From contig NZ_CAAJGM010000274.1 in assembly GCF_900996235.1 (NCBI RefSeq), positions 124,001-188,000 on the forward strand: a DNA stretch of 64,000 nt, given 5' to 3'. This DNA comes from Paraburkholderia sp. BCC1885. GTDB taxonomy: Bacteria; Pseudomonadota; Gammaproteobacteria; Burkholderiales; Burkholderiaceae. Each line of letters starts with the position of its first letter. Position 1 is the stretch's first letter. Below the pieces are notes generated by a model. The model saw only the letters and a list, made by a program, of their open reading frames with translations, was not told the DNA's origin and ran no database searches. Positions 1 through 10,811 of the stretch are shown piece by piece. Both the position numbers and the translations under genes were made by a program.

Positions 1-302
1 TCGCCGAACTTGTCGATGAGCGTCGTCGCAATGCGTTCCGCCCCGCCGGATTCGGCCATCATCTTGCCGAGCATGGTGCCCAGACCCACCACGATGGCAA
101 TGTGGCCGAGCGTGTTGCCATTGCCTGTTTCGAACGACTTGACGATGGTGCCCATCGGCATGCCGGCTATCAGACCCAGCAACAACGACACGATGATCAG
201 GACGAGGAACGGATAAACCTTGTAGCGCGTGATCAACAGGATCAGCGCGGCGATGGCGATCACCGCGTAAATCAGCAGCAAGCTGCCATGGTTAGCTCCC
301 AT
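1..302 (-). CDS. Gluconate:H+ symporter family permease (GntP type), N-terminal part
   Basis: Inner-membrane permease of the GntP family, which takes up gluconate by proton symport. Only the first 100 or so residues are present; the gene runs off the left edge. The protein opens MGANHGSLLLIYAVIAI and shows two hydrophobic helices in the first 50 residues, then a glycine-rich stretch (GLGTMLGKMMAESGG) typical of GntP permeases. The ATG at 302 follows a strong AGGAGG-like site at about 304-317. It lies downstream of edd-eda on the same strand, with a terminator between, so it probably has its own promoter at about 310-460. Gluconate import fits the neighbouring Entner-Doudoroff genes. The exact substrate is inferred from family and context. 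Confidence 0.85.
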   Translation of the reverse strand, partial: MGANHGSLLLIYAVIAIAALILLITRYKVYPFLVLIIVSLLLGLIAGMPMGTIVKSFETGNGNTLGHIAIVVGLGTMLGKMMAESGGAERIATTLIDKFG

Positions 303-606
303 GGAGCTCCTCCTTCTGGATTGTTGGTTATGAGCGACCGCTGAATCTGTCGCGCTGCCTGTCTCTACGCCTCACGCGCAACCGGCGTGCTCCGGATGTC
401 CGCGCGGACGCTGAATTTTACTGTTTGTTTGCATAGCAAGCGTGTAAAACGGCCACGCATATAAAAGAGCCTCGCTGTCGCGGCCTGAACGGCTGCAACG
501 ACGAGGCTCCTTGATAGTCGGACCGGGGGCGGTGTCACTCATTTGCCGGGCCGCCGCCAACCCTGACGTAGGCTCGCTCAGGATTAGAGCGACAACCTGC
601 GCAGAC
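303..606. other. Intergenic region between gntP-type gene and eda
   Basis: About 300 bases without a gene. It holds the ribosome binding site of the permease, presumably its promoter, and the eda terminator at 461-509. I see no further operator palindrome like those upstream of edd. Confidence 0.5.
461..509 (-). terminator. Rho-independent terminator after eda
   Basis: GAGCCTCG at 467-474 pairs with CGAGGCTC at 502-509, and the stem extends inward imperfectly. Read on the minus strand the hairpin is followed by CTTTTAT. It lies about 100 bases after the eda stop and before the permease gene. Confidence 0.7.
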
Positions 607-1248
607 TCAATGCGCCGGCGCGGCCAGTTCGCTCGCCGCGCGCGCGAGGCGCGTGATCTCGTCCCAGTTCTGCGCGGCAACCGCGGACTTCGGCGTAAGC
701 CACGAACCGCCCACGCAGACGACGTTCGGCAGGGCGAGAAAATTCGGCGCCGTCTCGGCCGAAATGCCGCCGGTCGGGCAGAACTTCAGCGTCGGAAACG
801 GACCGTGGAAGGCTTGCAGCATCGGCACGCCGCCGGCCTGCTGCGCCGGGAAGAACTTGACGATCTCATAGCCGAGTTCCAATGCAACGATGATGTCGCT
901 CGGCGTCATCACGCCTGGCAGCAGCGGCAAGCCCGCATCCTGCGCGGCCTTGTGCATGTCTTTGGTGAGACCCGGCGAGACGCCGAACTGTGCGCCGGCT
1001 TTTTTGGCCTGCGCGCAGTGCTCCGGCTTCGTGATCGTGCCCACGCCTACGACGATGTCGTCCGCCAGCTGACTCGCCCGCTCGATCGCTTCGAGACCGG
1101 CCGCCGTGCGCAGCGTGATCTCCAGCACCTTCACGCCGCCCGCGTGCAACGCGCGCGAAACGTTTTCACCCTGCTCCGCCGAATCGAAGGCGAGGACCGG
1201 AATCACCGGACCCAGACGCACGATCTCGCTTACTTTCTTTGCCGTCAT
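607..1248 (-). CDS. eda: 2-dehydro-3-deoxy-phosphogluconate (KDPG) aldolase
   Basis: Class I aldolase of the Entner-Doudoroff pathway. It cleaves KDPG to pyruvate and glyceraldehyde 3-phosphate in the cytosol. The 213-residue length matches the family. Lys131 in EIVKFFPA is the Schiff-base lysine, and Glu43 in LEITLR is the conserved acid. The PTGGI phosphate-binding segment is present near residue 160. The ATG is two bases after the edd stop, and its AGGAG site lies inside the end of edd, so the two genes are co-translated as one operon. Confidence 0.96.
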   Translation of the reverse strand: MTAKKVSEIVRLGPVIPVLAFDSAEQGENVSRALHAGGVKVLEITLRTAAGLEAIERASQLADDIVVGVGTITKPEHCAQAKKAGAQFGVSPGLTKDMHKAAQDAGLPLLPGVMTPSDIIVALELGYEIVKFFPAQQAGGVPMLQAFHGPFPTLKFCPTGGISAETAPNFLALPNVVCVGGSWLTPKSAVAAQNWDEITRLARAASELAAPAH

Positions 1249-1250
1249 AG

Positions 1251-3158
<1,908 letters not shown>

Positions 3159-3245
3159 CGAAGCTCCTTCGTCGCTGGCTGCAGCGGACACGCGCGGGGC
3201 CAGGTGGGATCGGGGACGTCGGATCAAGCCGACAGCGAGAGTTTA

Positions 3246-3258
3246 GTAGAAAAACTAC
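3246..3258. promoter_or_regulatory. Candidate HexR operator, edd-proximal
   Basis: Palindrome GTAG-AAAAA-CTAC, about 90 bases upstream of the edd start. Its reverse complement, GTAGTTTTTCTAC, closely matches the second site at 3375-3395 and the general form of HexR/RpiR-family operators. The assignment to HexR is inferred from the divergent hexR gene. Confidence 0.6.
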
Positions 3259-3374
3259 ACGATCGCAATGTCATCAAGCGCAACAGTCCGGCGACTTTCG
3301 ATTCGCCGCAACGCATCATATCGAGCGGGTCAGGGCGATTATCGTGCGAGGATAGGGAATACCCCTACAGCGCA

Positions 3375-3395
3375 ATATGTAGTTTTTGTACATAT
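3375..3395. promoter_or_regulatory. Candidate HexR operator, hexR-proximal
   Basis: Perfect 7-bp inverted repeat ATATGTA / TACATAT around the spacer GTTTTTG, 52 bases upstream of hexR. It shares the core GTAGTTTTT(C/G)TAC with the edd-proximal site. This suggests joint repression of edd-eda and autoregulation of hexR. Confidence 0.65.
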
Positions 3396-3446
3396 CCGCC
3401 AATCAGCTATAGTCCACGCATTCTTCAGCATAGTGCGAGTTTTCCA

Positions 3447-4292
3447 ATGATGCTGTCCCAAGTGGAAGAGATGCGCGACCAGTTGCGGCCCTCGGAGCGC
3501 AAGCTGGCCGACTACGTGATCGAAGCGCCGCGCGAGGTGCTCGACCTGTCGATGAACGAGGTGGCCGCGCGCGCTGGCGTGAGCCAGCCGACCATCGCGC
3601 GCTTTTGCCGGGCGCTGGGCTTTTCGGGGTTTCGGGAGTTCAAGATCCGGTTGGCGCAGGGCATTGCGTCAGGCGTGCCCACCGTCTATCGGGATGTGCG
3701 GCCGGATGAAGGGGCGCCCGGCCTCATCGCCAAGGTATTCGACCGAACCATCGGCACGCTGATCGAGGTCCGCAATAATTTGTCGCCGGACAGCGTCGAA
3801 GCGGCGGTCGAGCTGCTGGCGAATGCGGCGCGTATCGAGTTCTACGGCGCGGGCGGCTCGGGAATTGCCGCACAGGACATCCAGCACAAGTTCTTCCGGC
3901 TTGGCATGCCAAGCGTCGCGTATTCGGATCCGCATACCTATTCGATGTCGGCGGCGCTCCTCGGGTCCGGCGACGCCGTGGTGATCGTCTCGAATACCGG
4001 CCGCACCCGCGACATCATCGATGCCGCGCGCTCGGCGCTGGCCCGCGGCGCCAAGGTGATTGCGATTACGCACGGCAGCTCGCCGTTGGCGCGGGTCGCT
4101 TCGATCTGTCTGTTCTCGAACGTGGTGGAGGAAAACGACGTGTTTTCGCCGATGACCTCACGCATGTCGCATCTGGCGATCGGCGACATTCTGGCGGTCG
4201 GTGTCGCGCTCAGGCGCGGGCCTGAACTCGTGGAGCGATTGGGGCAGGCGAAAGGGGCGATTGGCCGGTTAAGGATCGACGGCGAAGGTTGA
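3447..4292 (+). CDS. hexR: RpiR-family transcriptional regulator HexR
   Basis: Regulator of glucose and Entner-Doudoroff catabolism. In characterised relatives it is a repressor released by KDPG. The 281 residues contain an N-terminal RpiR helix-turn-helix (about 1-75, with AARAGVSQPTIARFCRALG) and a C-terminal SIS sugar-phosphate domain (about 105-250, with FYGAGGSGIAAQD and VSNTGRTRDI). Adjacent ATGs at 3447 and 3450 are both possible starts. The reading frame is open far upstream through the antisense of edd, which is not coding. Divergent from edd with two shared operator-like palindromes. Confidence 0.93.
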   Translation: MMLSQVEEMRDQLRPSERKLADYVIEAPREVLDLSMNEVAARAGVSQPTIARFCRALGFSGFREFKIRLAQGIASGVPTVYRDVRPDEGAPGLIAKVFDRTIGTLIEVRNNLSPDSVEAAVELLANAARIEFYGAGGSGIAAQDIQHKFFRLGMPSVAYSDPHTYSMSAALLGSGDAVVIVSNTGRTRDIIDAARSALARGAKVIAITHGSSPLARVASICLFSNVVEENDVFSPMTSRMSHLAIGDILAVGVALRRGPELVERLGQAKGAIGRLRIDGEG

Positions 4293-4305
4293 AGAGCCGG
4301 GAACG

Positions 4306-4335
4306 AAAAAGGCCTGCGCGACGGCAGGCCTTCAT
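4306..4335. terminator. Bidirectional terminator between hexR and hemJ-like gene
   Basis: GGCCTGC at 4311-4317 and GCAGGCC at 4324-4330 form a 7-bp stem. The minus strand continues into five T residues, a good terminator for the hemJ-like gene. The plus strand continues TTCATGTTCT, weaker, for hexR. Confidence 0.75.
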
Positions 4336-4404
4336 GTTCTAACTACAGGTATCACCGTTCGAGCCGGCAACCGGGCAACCGGGCAACCCGGCCAGCCGCG
4401 CTGT

Positions 4405-4821
4405 CTAAAACGGCTTGATCACCACCAGCGCCACCGCCGCCAGCATCCCCAGTACCGGCAGTTCGTTGAACATCCGATACCACTTGTCCGAGCGACGGTT
4501 CTCTCCACGCTCGAAAGTCCGCAGCAGCACGCCGCAATAAGCGTGATAGACAATCAGCAGCACCACCACGCCCACCTTCGCGTGAATCCAGCCCTGCCCG
4601 CGTCCAATGCCGATCACGAGCCACAGCCAGAGTCCGCATGCCAGCGCCGGCACCGCGATGAAGGTCATGAAGCGGTACAGCTTGCGCGCCATGGTTAAAA
4701 GCCGTGCGGTGGCCGCGGCTTCCGTTTCCATCGCCAGATTGACGAAGATGCGCGGCAGGTAGAACAGGCCGGCAAACCAGGAGGCAACCAGTACGATGTG
4801 AAACGTCTTTACCCAAAGCAT
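4405..4821 (-). CDS. hemJ: HemJ/CopD-like membrane protein (protoporphyrinogen oxidase family)
   Basis: Small inner-membrane protein of the UPF0093/HemJ family. Members substitute for HemG/HemY in oxidising protoporphyrinogen IX in haem synthesis. The 138 residues start MLWVKTFHIVLVASWFAGLFYLPR, with the conserved His8 and the family's FAGLFYLPRIFV signature. There are four predicted hydrophobic segments, and HAKVG near residue 80 carries the conserved lysine. Monocistronic, upstream of the shared terminator and 130 bases after proA. Function is by family resemblance. Confidence 0.8.
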   Translation of the reverse strand: MLWVKTFHIVLVASWFAGLFYLPRIFVNLAMETEAAATARLLTMARKLYRFMTFIAVPALACGLWLWLVIGIGRGQGWIHAKVGVVVLLIVYHAYCGVLLRTFERGENRRSDKWYRMFNELPVLGMLAAVALVVIKPF

Positions 4822-4951
4822 GAGCGGTCCTTCAGTTCTTGTGCGGCGGATTAATGCAGAGAGTGGCGCGTCCGTTACTGGCGCCAGGGAAGGAAAGCGC
4901 GTCGGCGCTTTCCTGTGCAGTCGTTCATTGCAGGTCGAAGCACGCCGCAGG

Positions 4952-6223
4952 CTACTGGCGGCCTTCGCCGTGTCCCAGCACCACGTATTTCAGCGACGTC
5001 AGCCCTTCCAGCCCTACCGGCCCACGCGCATGCAGCTTGTCGTTCGAAATGCCGATTTCCGCGCCGAGACCAAACTCGAAGCCGTCCGCGAAACGCGTGG
5101 ACGCATTGACCATCACGCTGGCCGAATCCACTTCGCGCAGGAAACGCATCGCGCGGTCGTGGTCTTCGGTGACGATCGCGTCGGTGTGATGCGAACTGTA
5201 TTCGTTGATATGCTCAATGGCCGCATCGATGCCGTCGACCACCTTGATCGCCAGCACCGGCGCAAGATACTCGGTGCGCCAGTCTTCCTCGGTGGCATCG
5301 ACGAGCGGAGCCACGCCTGCCTCGGACAACACCGCGCGCGCCGCCGCATCCACGCGCAGATCGACTTCCTTGCTGCGATACAGTTTGCCCAGCGCCGGCA
5401 GCACTTCAGCCGCAATACCGCGCGCCACCAGCAGCGTTTCCATCGTGTTGCAGGTGCCGTAGCGATGCGTCTTCGCGTTGTCGCACACGGTCAGCGCTTT
5501 CGTGACATCCGCGCGGTCGTCGACATACACGTGGCAGATGCCGTCGAGATGCTTGATCATCGGCACGCGCGCTTCTTCCATCAGACGCGCAATCAGGCTC
5601 TTGCCGCCGCGCGGCACGATCACGTCGACGTATTCCGTCATTGTGATGAGCTTGCCCACGGCGGCGCGATCCGACGTCGCCACCACCTGCACGGCATCCT
5701 GCGGCAACCCGGCTTTCTCGAGCCCTTCGCCAATCAGCTTCGCCAACGCGGTATTGCATTCGAGCGCTTCCGAGCCGCCCCGCAGGATGGTGGCGTTGCC
5801 CGACTTCAGACACAGGGCGGCGGCGTCAATCGTCACGTTCGGACGCGATTCGTAGATGATGCCGATCACCCCGAGCGGCACGCGCATCTGGCCGACCTGG
5901 ATGCCGCTCGGACGAAATTTGAGGTTGCTGATCTCGCCGATCTGATCCGGCAGCGCGGCGACCTGGCGCAGGCCTTCGACCATCGTTTTCAGCGCCTTGT
6001 CGGATAGCGTCAGGCGGTCGATAAACGCAGCGTCGTAGCCTTTCTCGCGGGCTCGGGCGAGATCGCGCGCATTGGCTTGCTTGAGTTGCGCCGCCTCGCG
6101 TTCGATGGCGCCGCCGATGGCTTCGAGCGCCGCGTTCTTCGCCGCCGTCGACGCCCGCGCCATCGCGCGCGAAGCGTGACGCGCGCGGCGGCCGAGGTCG
6201 GTCATGTACTGGTCGATATCCAT
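4952..6223 (-). CDS. proA: Gamma-glutamyl phosphate reductase
   Basis: Second enzyme of proline synthesis; reduces gamma-glutamyl phosphate to glutamate semialdehyde with NADPH. The 423-residue length is usual. The aldehyde dehydrogenase-type catalytic Cys258 lies in YGTCNTMETLL, and the C-terminal part has the conserved NASTRFADGFEFGLGAEIG segment. The ATG at 6223 (MDIDQYMTDLGRRAR) was preferred to a start at 6325, which would overlap holA and add unrelated residues. It follows holA by 61 bases on the same strand. Confidence 0.95.
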   Translation of the reverse strand: MDIDQYMTDLGRRARHASRAMARASTAAKNAALEAIGGAIEREAAQLKQANARDLARAREKGYDAAFIDRLTLSDKALKTMVEGLRQVAALPDQIGEISNLKFRPSGIQVGQMRVPLGVIGIIYESRPNVTIDAAALCLKSGNATILRGGSEALECNTALAKLIGEGLEKAGLPQDAVQVVATSDRAAVGKLITMTEYVDVIVPRGGKSLIARLMEEARVPMIKHLDGICHVYVDDRADVTKALTVCDNAKTHRYGTCNTMETLLVARGIAAEVLPALGKLYRSKEVDLRVDAAARAVLSEAGVAPLVDATEEDWRTEYLAPVLAIKVVDGIDAAIEHINEYSSHHTDAIVTEDHDRAMRFLREVDSASVMVNASTRFADGFEFGLGAEIGISNDKLHARGPVGLEGLTSLKYVVLGHGEGRQ

Positions 6224-6284
6224 GGTGATTCTCGTGGTGTCGCGCGTCTTCGATGCGCGGCGGACAGGCAGAATGAGCGAAAGA

Positions 6285-7385
6285 TCAAGAGATTGTAAGC
6301 CGGCTAGGCGCGGTTCGCGCGGCACCGGCGTTGCCAGGCGACGCCACCGTCATCGCCAGTTCGAACAGGCCGTCCCATGGATCAGGCGGCGGATCGTTGC
6401 GATGATTGCCCGGCGTGCCGCCCGACAAGCCTTTCACCTGTCGGTCCAGCCTGGCCGCCAGCGCCAGCCCCTTCTCCAGCGCCGCCTCGGTCACCCGCGA
6501 TAACGCCGGCCCGATCAGGCGCTCACGCGGCCCCCATACGCGGTTCTCGCGCGTAAGCATGGCGAGCGGCTTGCCGGCGGCGACACCACGCTTGATCCGC
6601 AACAACGTGCGCACTTCCTCGACCACCGCCCACAACACCAGAACCGCGGCCTCGCCCTCGCCGCGCAAACCGTCGAGCATGCGCGCGAGCCGGCCCACGT
6701 CGCCCGCCAGCATCGCCTCGTTCAGCTTGAACACGTCATAGCGCGCGACGTTGAGCACGGCGTCCTGGACCTGCTCGAAACTCAGCACTCCGGACGGATA
6801 CAGCAGCCCGAGCTTCTGGATCTCCTGATGCGCGGCCAGCAGATTGCCTTCCACGCGCTCGGCGATGAACTGCAACGCGCGCCGCCCTTCCTCACCGGCG
6901 GCGACGCGCTGACCTTGCTGCGACAGCCGCTGCCCGACCCAATTCGGCAATTGCGCGCGCTCGACCGGATCGATCTTCAGCGCGGCGCCCGCCTCGGACA
7001 ACGCCGTGAACCAGGCGGCCTTTTGGGTGGCCGAATCGAGGCGCGGCAACGTGATCATCGTCAGGACATCGGGATTCACCGCGGCGGCGAGCGCCTTCAA
7101 TGCGTCCGCCCCTTCCTTGCCGGGCTTGCCCGACGGAATCCGCAGTTCGACCAGTTGCTTGTCGCCGAACAGCGACATGGACTGGCTCGCGCCGAGCAGC
7201 GAACTCCAGTCGAAGCCGCGCTCCACCGTGAAAACGGTGCGGTCGGTATAACCGGCCGCGCGCGCCGCCGCGCGGATACGGTCGCCCGCTTCCTGCGCAA
7301 GCAGATGCTCGTCGCCGTACACGACGTACAGGCCGGCGAGTCCCTTGGCGAGGTGCGTTTCGAGCGCGTCAAGTCGCAGTTGCAT
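6285..7385 (-). CDS. holA: DNA polymerase III subunit delta
   Basis: Clamp-loader subunit that opens the beta sliding clamp. The 366 residues have the HolA layout: an N-terminal AAA+-like domain without a functional P-loop (GLYVVYGDEHLLAQEA near residues 17-32), a middle helical domain and a C-terminal collar domain with RIKRGVAAGK. Lies directly after lptE (24-base gap) in the conserved leuS-lptE-holA order. Confidence 0.93.
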   Translation of the reverse strand: MQLRLDALETHLAKGLAGLYVVYGDEHLLAQEAGDRIRAAARAAGYTDRTVFTVERGFDWSSLLGASQSMSLFGDKQLVELRIPSGKPGKEGADALKALAAAVNPDVLTMITLPRLDSATQKAAWFTALSEAGAALKIDPVERAQLPNWVGQRLSQQGQRVAAGEEGRRALQFIAERVEGNLLAAHQEIQKLGLLYPSGVLSFEQVQDAVLNVARYDVFKLNEAMLAGDVGRLARMLDGLRGEGEAAVLVLWAVVEEVRTLLRIKRGVAAGKPLAMLTRENRVWGPRERLIGPALSRVTEAALEKGLALAARLDRQVKGLSGGTPGNHRNDPPPDPWDGLFELAMTVASPGNAGAARTAPSRLTIS

Positions 7386-7409
7386 GGATTCAGCTCACCG
7401 AGATCGGCA

Positions 7410-7961
7410 TCAAAGCGGCGGCGGCGGCAGCGGCGCGCGCGGCGCGACCGCCGGCACCGCCTCACCCGGCCCGGGATGCAGCGAGCGCACGACGCCCAGG
7501 CGGCGCGTCAACTGGTCGACGGCGTCGTTGCGCATGTCCGCGTACAGCAGGGTTGCTTCCGCGCTCTTCGATTGGGAAAACTGGTCGCTGTAGGTCATCG
7601 CACGATTCAGTTCGATCAGGCTGCTCGGAATCAGCACCGTGCCGTCTGAACTGACCAGCGTGTAGCCCAGCGCATAGGTCAGTTGATACTCCTCCACGAC
7701 GCCCAGGGAATTTATTGCCAGGACGGAATTGCCGAGACTTTCTGACACGTGCAGGACGGCGTCGGCATTGGCCGTCGAGTTGACAATCACGGTGTCGCTG
7801 CCGCCCTGGACCATACGAGTTAAACGACCCGCGAAGTCCGCCGGCGCACCGACCACCGCAAGGCGCTTGAACGGATAGTTCTGCTGCCCGCGTAGCTGAA
7901 AGCCGCAGGCGGACAGCGCCATCACCCCGCAAGCCAGCGTCAAAAACGATCTGCGAGTCAC
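7410..7961 (-). CDS. lptE: LPS-assembly lipoprotein LptE
   Basis: Outer-membrane lipoprotein that forms the plug of the LptD translocon and helps insert LPS in the outer leaflet. The 183 residues begin with a lipoprotein signal peptide with lipobox LSAC (Cys19), followed by GFQLRG, a hallmark of LptE. The C-terminus is proline-rich. Sits between leuS and holA, as in many proteobacteria. Confidence 0.92.
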   Translation of the reverse strand: MTRRSFLTLACGVMALSACGFQLRGQQNYPFKRLAVVGAPADFAGRLTRMVQGGSDTVIVNSTANADAVLHVSESLGNSVLAINSLGVVEEYQLTYALGYTLVSSDGTVLIPSSLIELNRAMTYSDQFSQSKSAEATLLYADMRNDAVDQLTRRLGVVRSLHPGPGEAVPAVAPRAPLPPPPL

Positions 7962-8067
7962 ATTGGCTCCTGGTTCGCAGTGAATTCCTGAATCCCGTAC
8001 CCGATCCGGGCGCCGCCGCGCTTTACTGCCTTCGGGCGCGGCATCCGGCTCATTTCCGGCCGCACCG

Positions 8068-10659
8068 TCAGACGACGATGTTCACGAGACGGCCCGGCAC
8101 GACGATGATCTTCTTCGGCGCATTGCCTTCCGCGAATTTGGCGAACATCTCGTGTGCGAGCGCGGCCTGCTCGATGGCGTCACGCGGCGCGTCCTTGGCC
8201 ACCTTCACCGCGCCGCGCACCTTGCCGTTGACCTGCAGCACCAGTTCGATCTCAGCCTGTTCGAGCGCCTTCTCGTCGACCTTCGGCCACGGCGCGTCGA
8301 GCAGCGTGCCGAATTCGTCGGCGTAGCCCAATTCCTGCCACAACTGGAAGGTGGCGTGCGGCACGACCGGGTACAGCACGCGCAGCAGCACGCCATAACA
8401 TTCGCGCAGCACCGCGGGCTGCGCACCCTTGGCGCTGTCGACTGCGTTGAGCATCTTCATTGCCGCCGACACCACCGTGTTGTACTGCAGACGTTGATAG
8501 TCGAAATCGGCCTGCTTCAGCACGCTGTAGATCTCGCGGCGCAGCACCTTGTCCGTTTCGGCGAGTTGCGCAGCGTCGAACGAAGCACGCTCGCGCAGCG
8601 CCGCTTCGTTCGCATGACCGAAGCCCCACACGCGACGCAGGAAGCGGCTCGCGCCCTCCACGCCCGCGCCCGACCATTCGAGCTGCTGCTCGGGCGGCGC
8701 GGCGAACATCACGAACAGACGCGCCGTGTCGGCGCCATACTGGTCGATCAGCACCTGCGGATCGACACCGTTGTTCTTCGACTTCGACATTTTCTCGACC
8801 CCGCCGAGCACCACCGGCTGACCATCGGCGATCAGTGTGGCGCCGAGCGGGCGGCCCTTGTCGTCGTGCGTGACGGTGACGTCGAGCGGGTTGTACCAGG
8901 TCTTCTTGCCCGCTTCGTTTTCGCGGTAGTACGTCTCGTTAAGCACCATGCCCTGCGTGAGCAGATTCCTGGCCGGCTCGCCAAACTTGACGATGCCGAG
9001 ATCGCGCGACACCTTCGCCCAGAAGCGCGAATACAGCAGGTGCAGGATGGCGTGTTCGATGCCGCCGATGTACTGGTCCATCGGCATCCAGTAGTCGGTG
9101 CGGGCGTCGACCATGGTCTTCGCGTCCGGCGCGGCATAACGGTAGAAGTACCACGACGAATCGACGAAGGTGTCCATGGTGTCGGTTTCGCGCCTGGCCG
9201 GCGCGCCGCACTTCGGGCATGTGCAATTCACGAATGCTGCGGACTTCGCGAGCGGGTTGCCCGTGCCGTCCGGCACGAGGTCTTCCGGCAACACCACCGG
9301 CAGATCCTGCTCCGGCACCGGCACGTCGCCGCAGGTGTCGCAGTAGATAATCGGGATCGGCGTGCCCCAGTAACGCTGGCGCGACACGCCCCAGTCACGC
9401 AGACGGTAGGTGACCTGCTTGTCGCCGAGGCCGAGATCCTTCAGGTCGCCGGCGATTGCGTCGACAGCCTGCGTGTAGGTCATGCCGTCGTACTTGCCGC
9501 TGTTGACCAGCGTGCCGTTCTTGTCGCCGTACCATTCTTCCCAGGCCTCGGTCGAGTATTCCTTGCCTTCGAGCGCCACTACCTGCCTGATCGGCAAAGC
9601 GTATTTCTTCGCGAACGCGAAATCGCGCTCGTCGTGCGCCGGCACGCCCATCACCGCGCCTTCGCCGTAGCTCATCAGCACGTAGTTGCCGATCCACACT
9701 TCGACCTGCTCCTGCGTCAGCGGATGCGTGACGTAGAAACCGGTGCCCATGCCCTTCTTTTCCATCGTCGCCACGTCGGCCTCGGCGACGCCGCCGCGCT
9801 TGCATTCTTCGATGAAGGCCTGCAGTTCCGGCTTGTCCTGCGCGAGACGTGTGGCGAGCGGATGCTCGGCGGCGACTGCGCAGAAGGTCACACCCATGAC
9901 CGTGTCGGCGCGCGTGGTGAATACGCGCAGCACCTTCTGCTCGCCGTCGATTTCATACGGGAAGCCTAAGTTCACGCCGAAGCTCTTGCCGATCCAGTTC
10001 TGCTGCATGATCTTGACGCGCTCGGGCCAGCCGAGGCCTTCAAGGTCGTTCAGCAGTTCGTCGGCGTATTGCGTGATACGCATGTAGTACATCGGGATTT
10101 CGCGCTTTTCCACCAGCGCGCCCGAACGCCAGCCGCGTCCGTCGATCACCTGTTCGTTGGCGAGCACGGTCTGGTCGACCGGGTCCCAGTTCACCGTGCC
10201 GGTCTTCTTGTACGCGATGCCCTTTTCCAGCATCTTGAGGAACAGCCACTGGTTCCACTTGTAGTAATCGGGGCTGCAGGTGGTAACTTCGCGCGACCAG
10301 TCGATGGCGAGGCCCATCGACTGCATCTGCTTCTTCATGTACGCGATGTTGTCGTAGGTCCACTTGGCCGGCGGCACGTTGTTGGCCATCGCGGCGTTTT
10401 CCGCCGGCATGCCGAAGGCGTCCCAACCCATCGGCATCAGCACGTTGTGGCCGTTCATCCGCAGATAGCGGTACATCACGTCGTTGATCGTGTAGTTGCG
10501 CACGTGGCCCATGTGCAGCTTGCCCGACGGATACGGCAGCATCGAGACGCAGTAGAACTTGGGCTTGTCGGTGGTTTCCGTTGTCTTATAGGCGTCGACG
10601 GCGCGCCATTGCCCTTGCGCGGCGGCTTCGACGTCGGAGGGAACGTATTTTTCGTGCAT
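8068..10659 (-). CDS. leuS: Leucyl-tRNA synthetase
   Basis: Class I aminoacyl-tRNA synthetase charging tRNA-Leu. The 863-residue length is typical. The HIGH-type motif is HMGH at residues 49-52 after PYPSGKL. The KMSKS motif is at 623-627. A cysteine pair (TCPKCGAP) lies in the zinc-binding insertion, and the editing domain carries VGVPAHDERDF. The ATG at 10659 (MHEKYVPSDVEAAAQGQW) matches known LeuS starts; a start 36 bases upstream is unlikely. First gene of leuS-lptE-holA. Confidence 0.97.
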   Translation of the reverse strand: MHEKYVPSDVEAAAQGQWRAVDAYKTTETTDKPKFYCVSMLPYPSGKLHMGHVRNYTINDVMYRYLRMNGHNVLMPMGWDAFGMPAENAAMANNVPPAKWTYDNIAYMKKQMQSMGLAIDWSREVTTCSPDYYKWNQWLFLKMLEKGIAYKKTGTVNWDPVDQTVLANEQVIDGRGWRSGALVEKREIPMYYMRITQYADELLNDLEGLGWPERVKIMQQNWIGKSFGVNLGFPYEIDGEQKVLRVFTTRADTVMGVTFCAVAAEHPLATRLAQDKPELQAFIEECKRGGVAEADVATMEKKGMGTGFYVTHPLTQEQVEVWIGNYVLMSYGEGAVMGVPAHDERDFAFAKKYALPIRQVVALEGKEYSTEAWEEWYGDKNGTLVNSGKYDGMTYTQAVDAIAGDLKDLGLGDKQVTYRLRDWGVSRQRYWGTPIPIIYCDTCGDVPVPEQDLPVVLPEDLVPDGTGNPLAKSAAFVNCTCPKCGAPARRETDTMDTFVDSSWYFYRYAAPDAKTMVDARTDYWMPMDQYIGGIEHAILHLLYSRFWAKVSRDLGIVKFGEPARNLLTQGMVLNETYYRENEAGKKTWYNPLDVTVTHDDKGRPLGATLIADGQPVVLGGVEKMSKSKNNGVDPQVLIDQYGADTARLFVMFAAPPEQQLEWSGAGVEGASRFLRRVWGFGHANEAALRERASFDAAQLAETDKVLRREIYSVLKQADFDYQRLQYNTVVSAAMKMLNAVDSAKGAQPAVLRECYGVLLRVLYPVVPHATFQLWQELGYADEFGTLLDAPWPKVDEKALEQAEIELVLQVNGKVRGAVKVAKDAPRDAIEQAALAHEMFAKFAEGNAPKKIIVVPGRLVNIVV

Positions 10660-10811
10660 GGTGTGATGGGATCGCTGGGTTCGGTGCTTTCGCACCGGGC
10701 CTGGTGCTCTGCTTGATGAAATGGCGTGGTTTCCCCGCTGGCAGGGGAAAACGCTGATTATACCGTTCGCCGGAGGGTCTGCCGTGCGCCGCGCGGCACG
10801 GCGGCGGCGCT

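Noticed and set aside
303..460. Third HexR operator upstream of the gluconate permease
   Set aside because: No GTAGTTTTTNTAC-like dyad found there by eye.
10730..10750. Terminator between exbD and leuS
   Set aside because: TTTCCCC/GGGGAAA forms a short hairpin but no T-tract follows on the minus strand; too weak to annotate.
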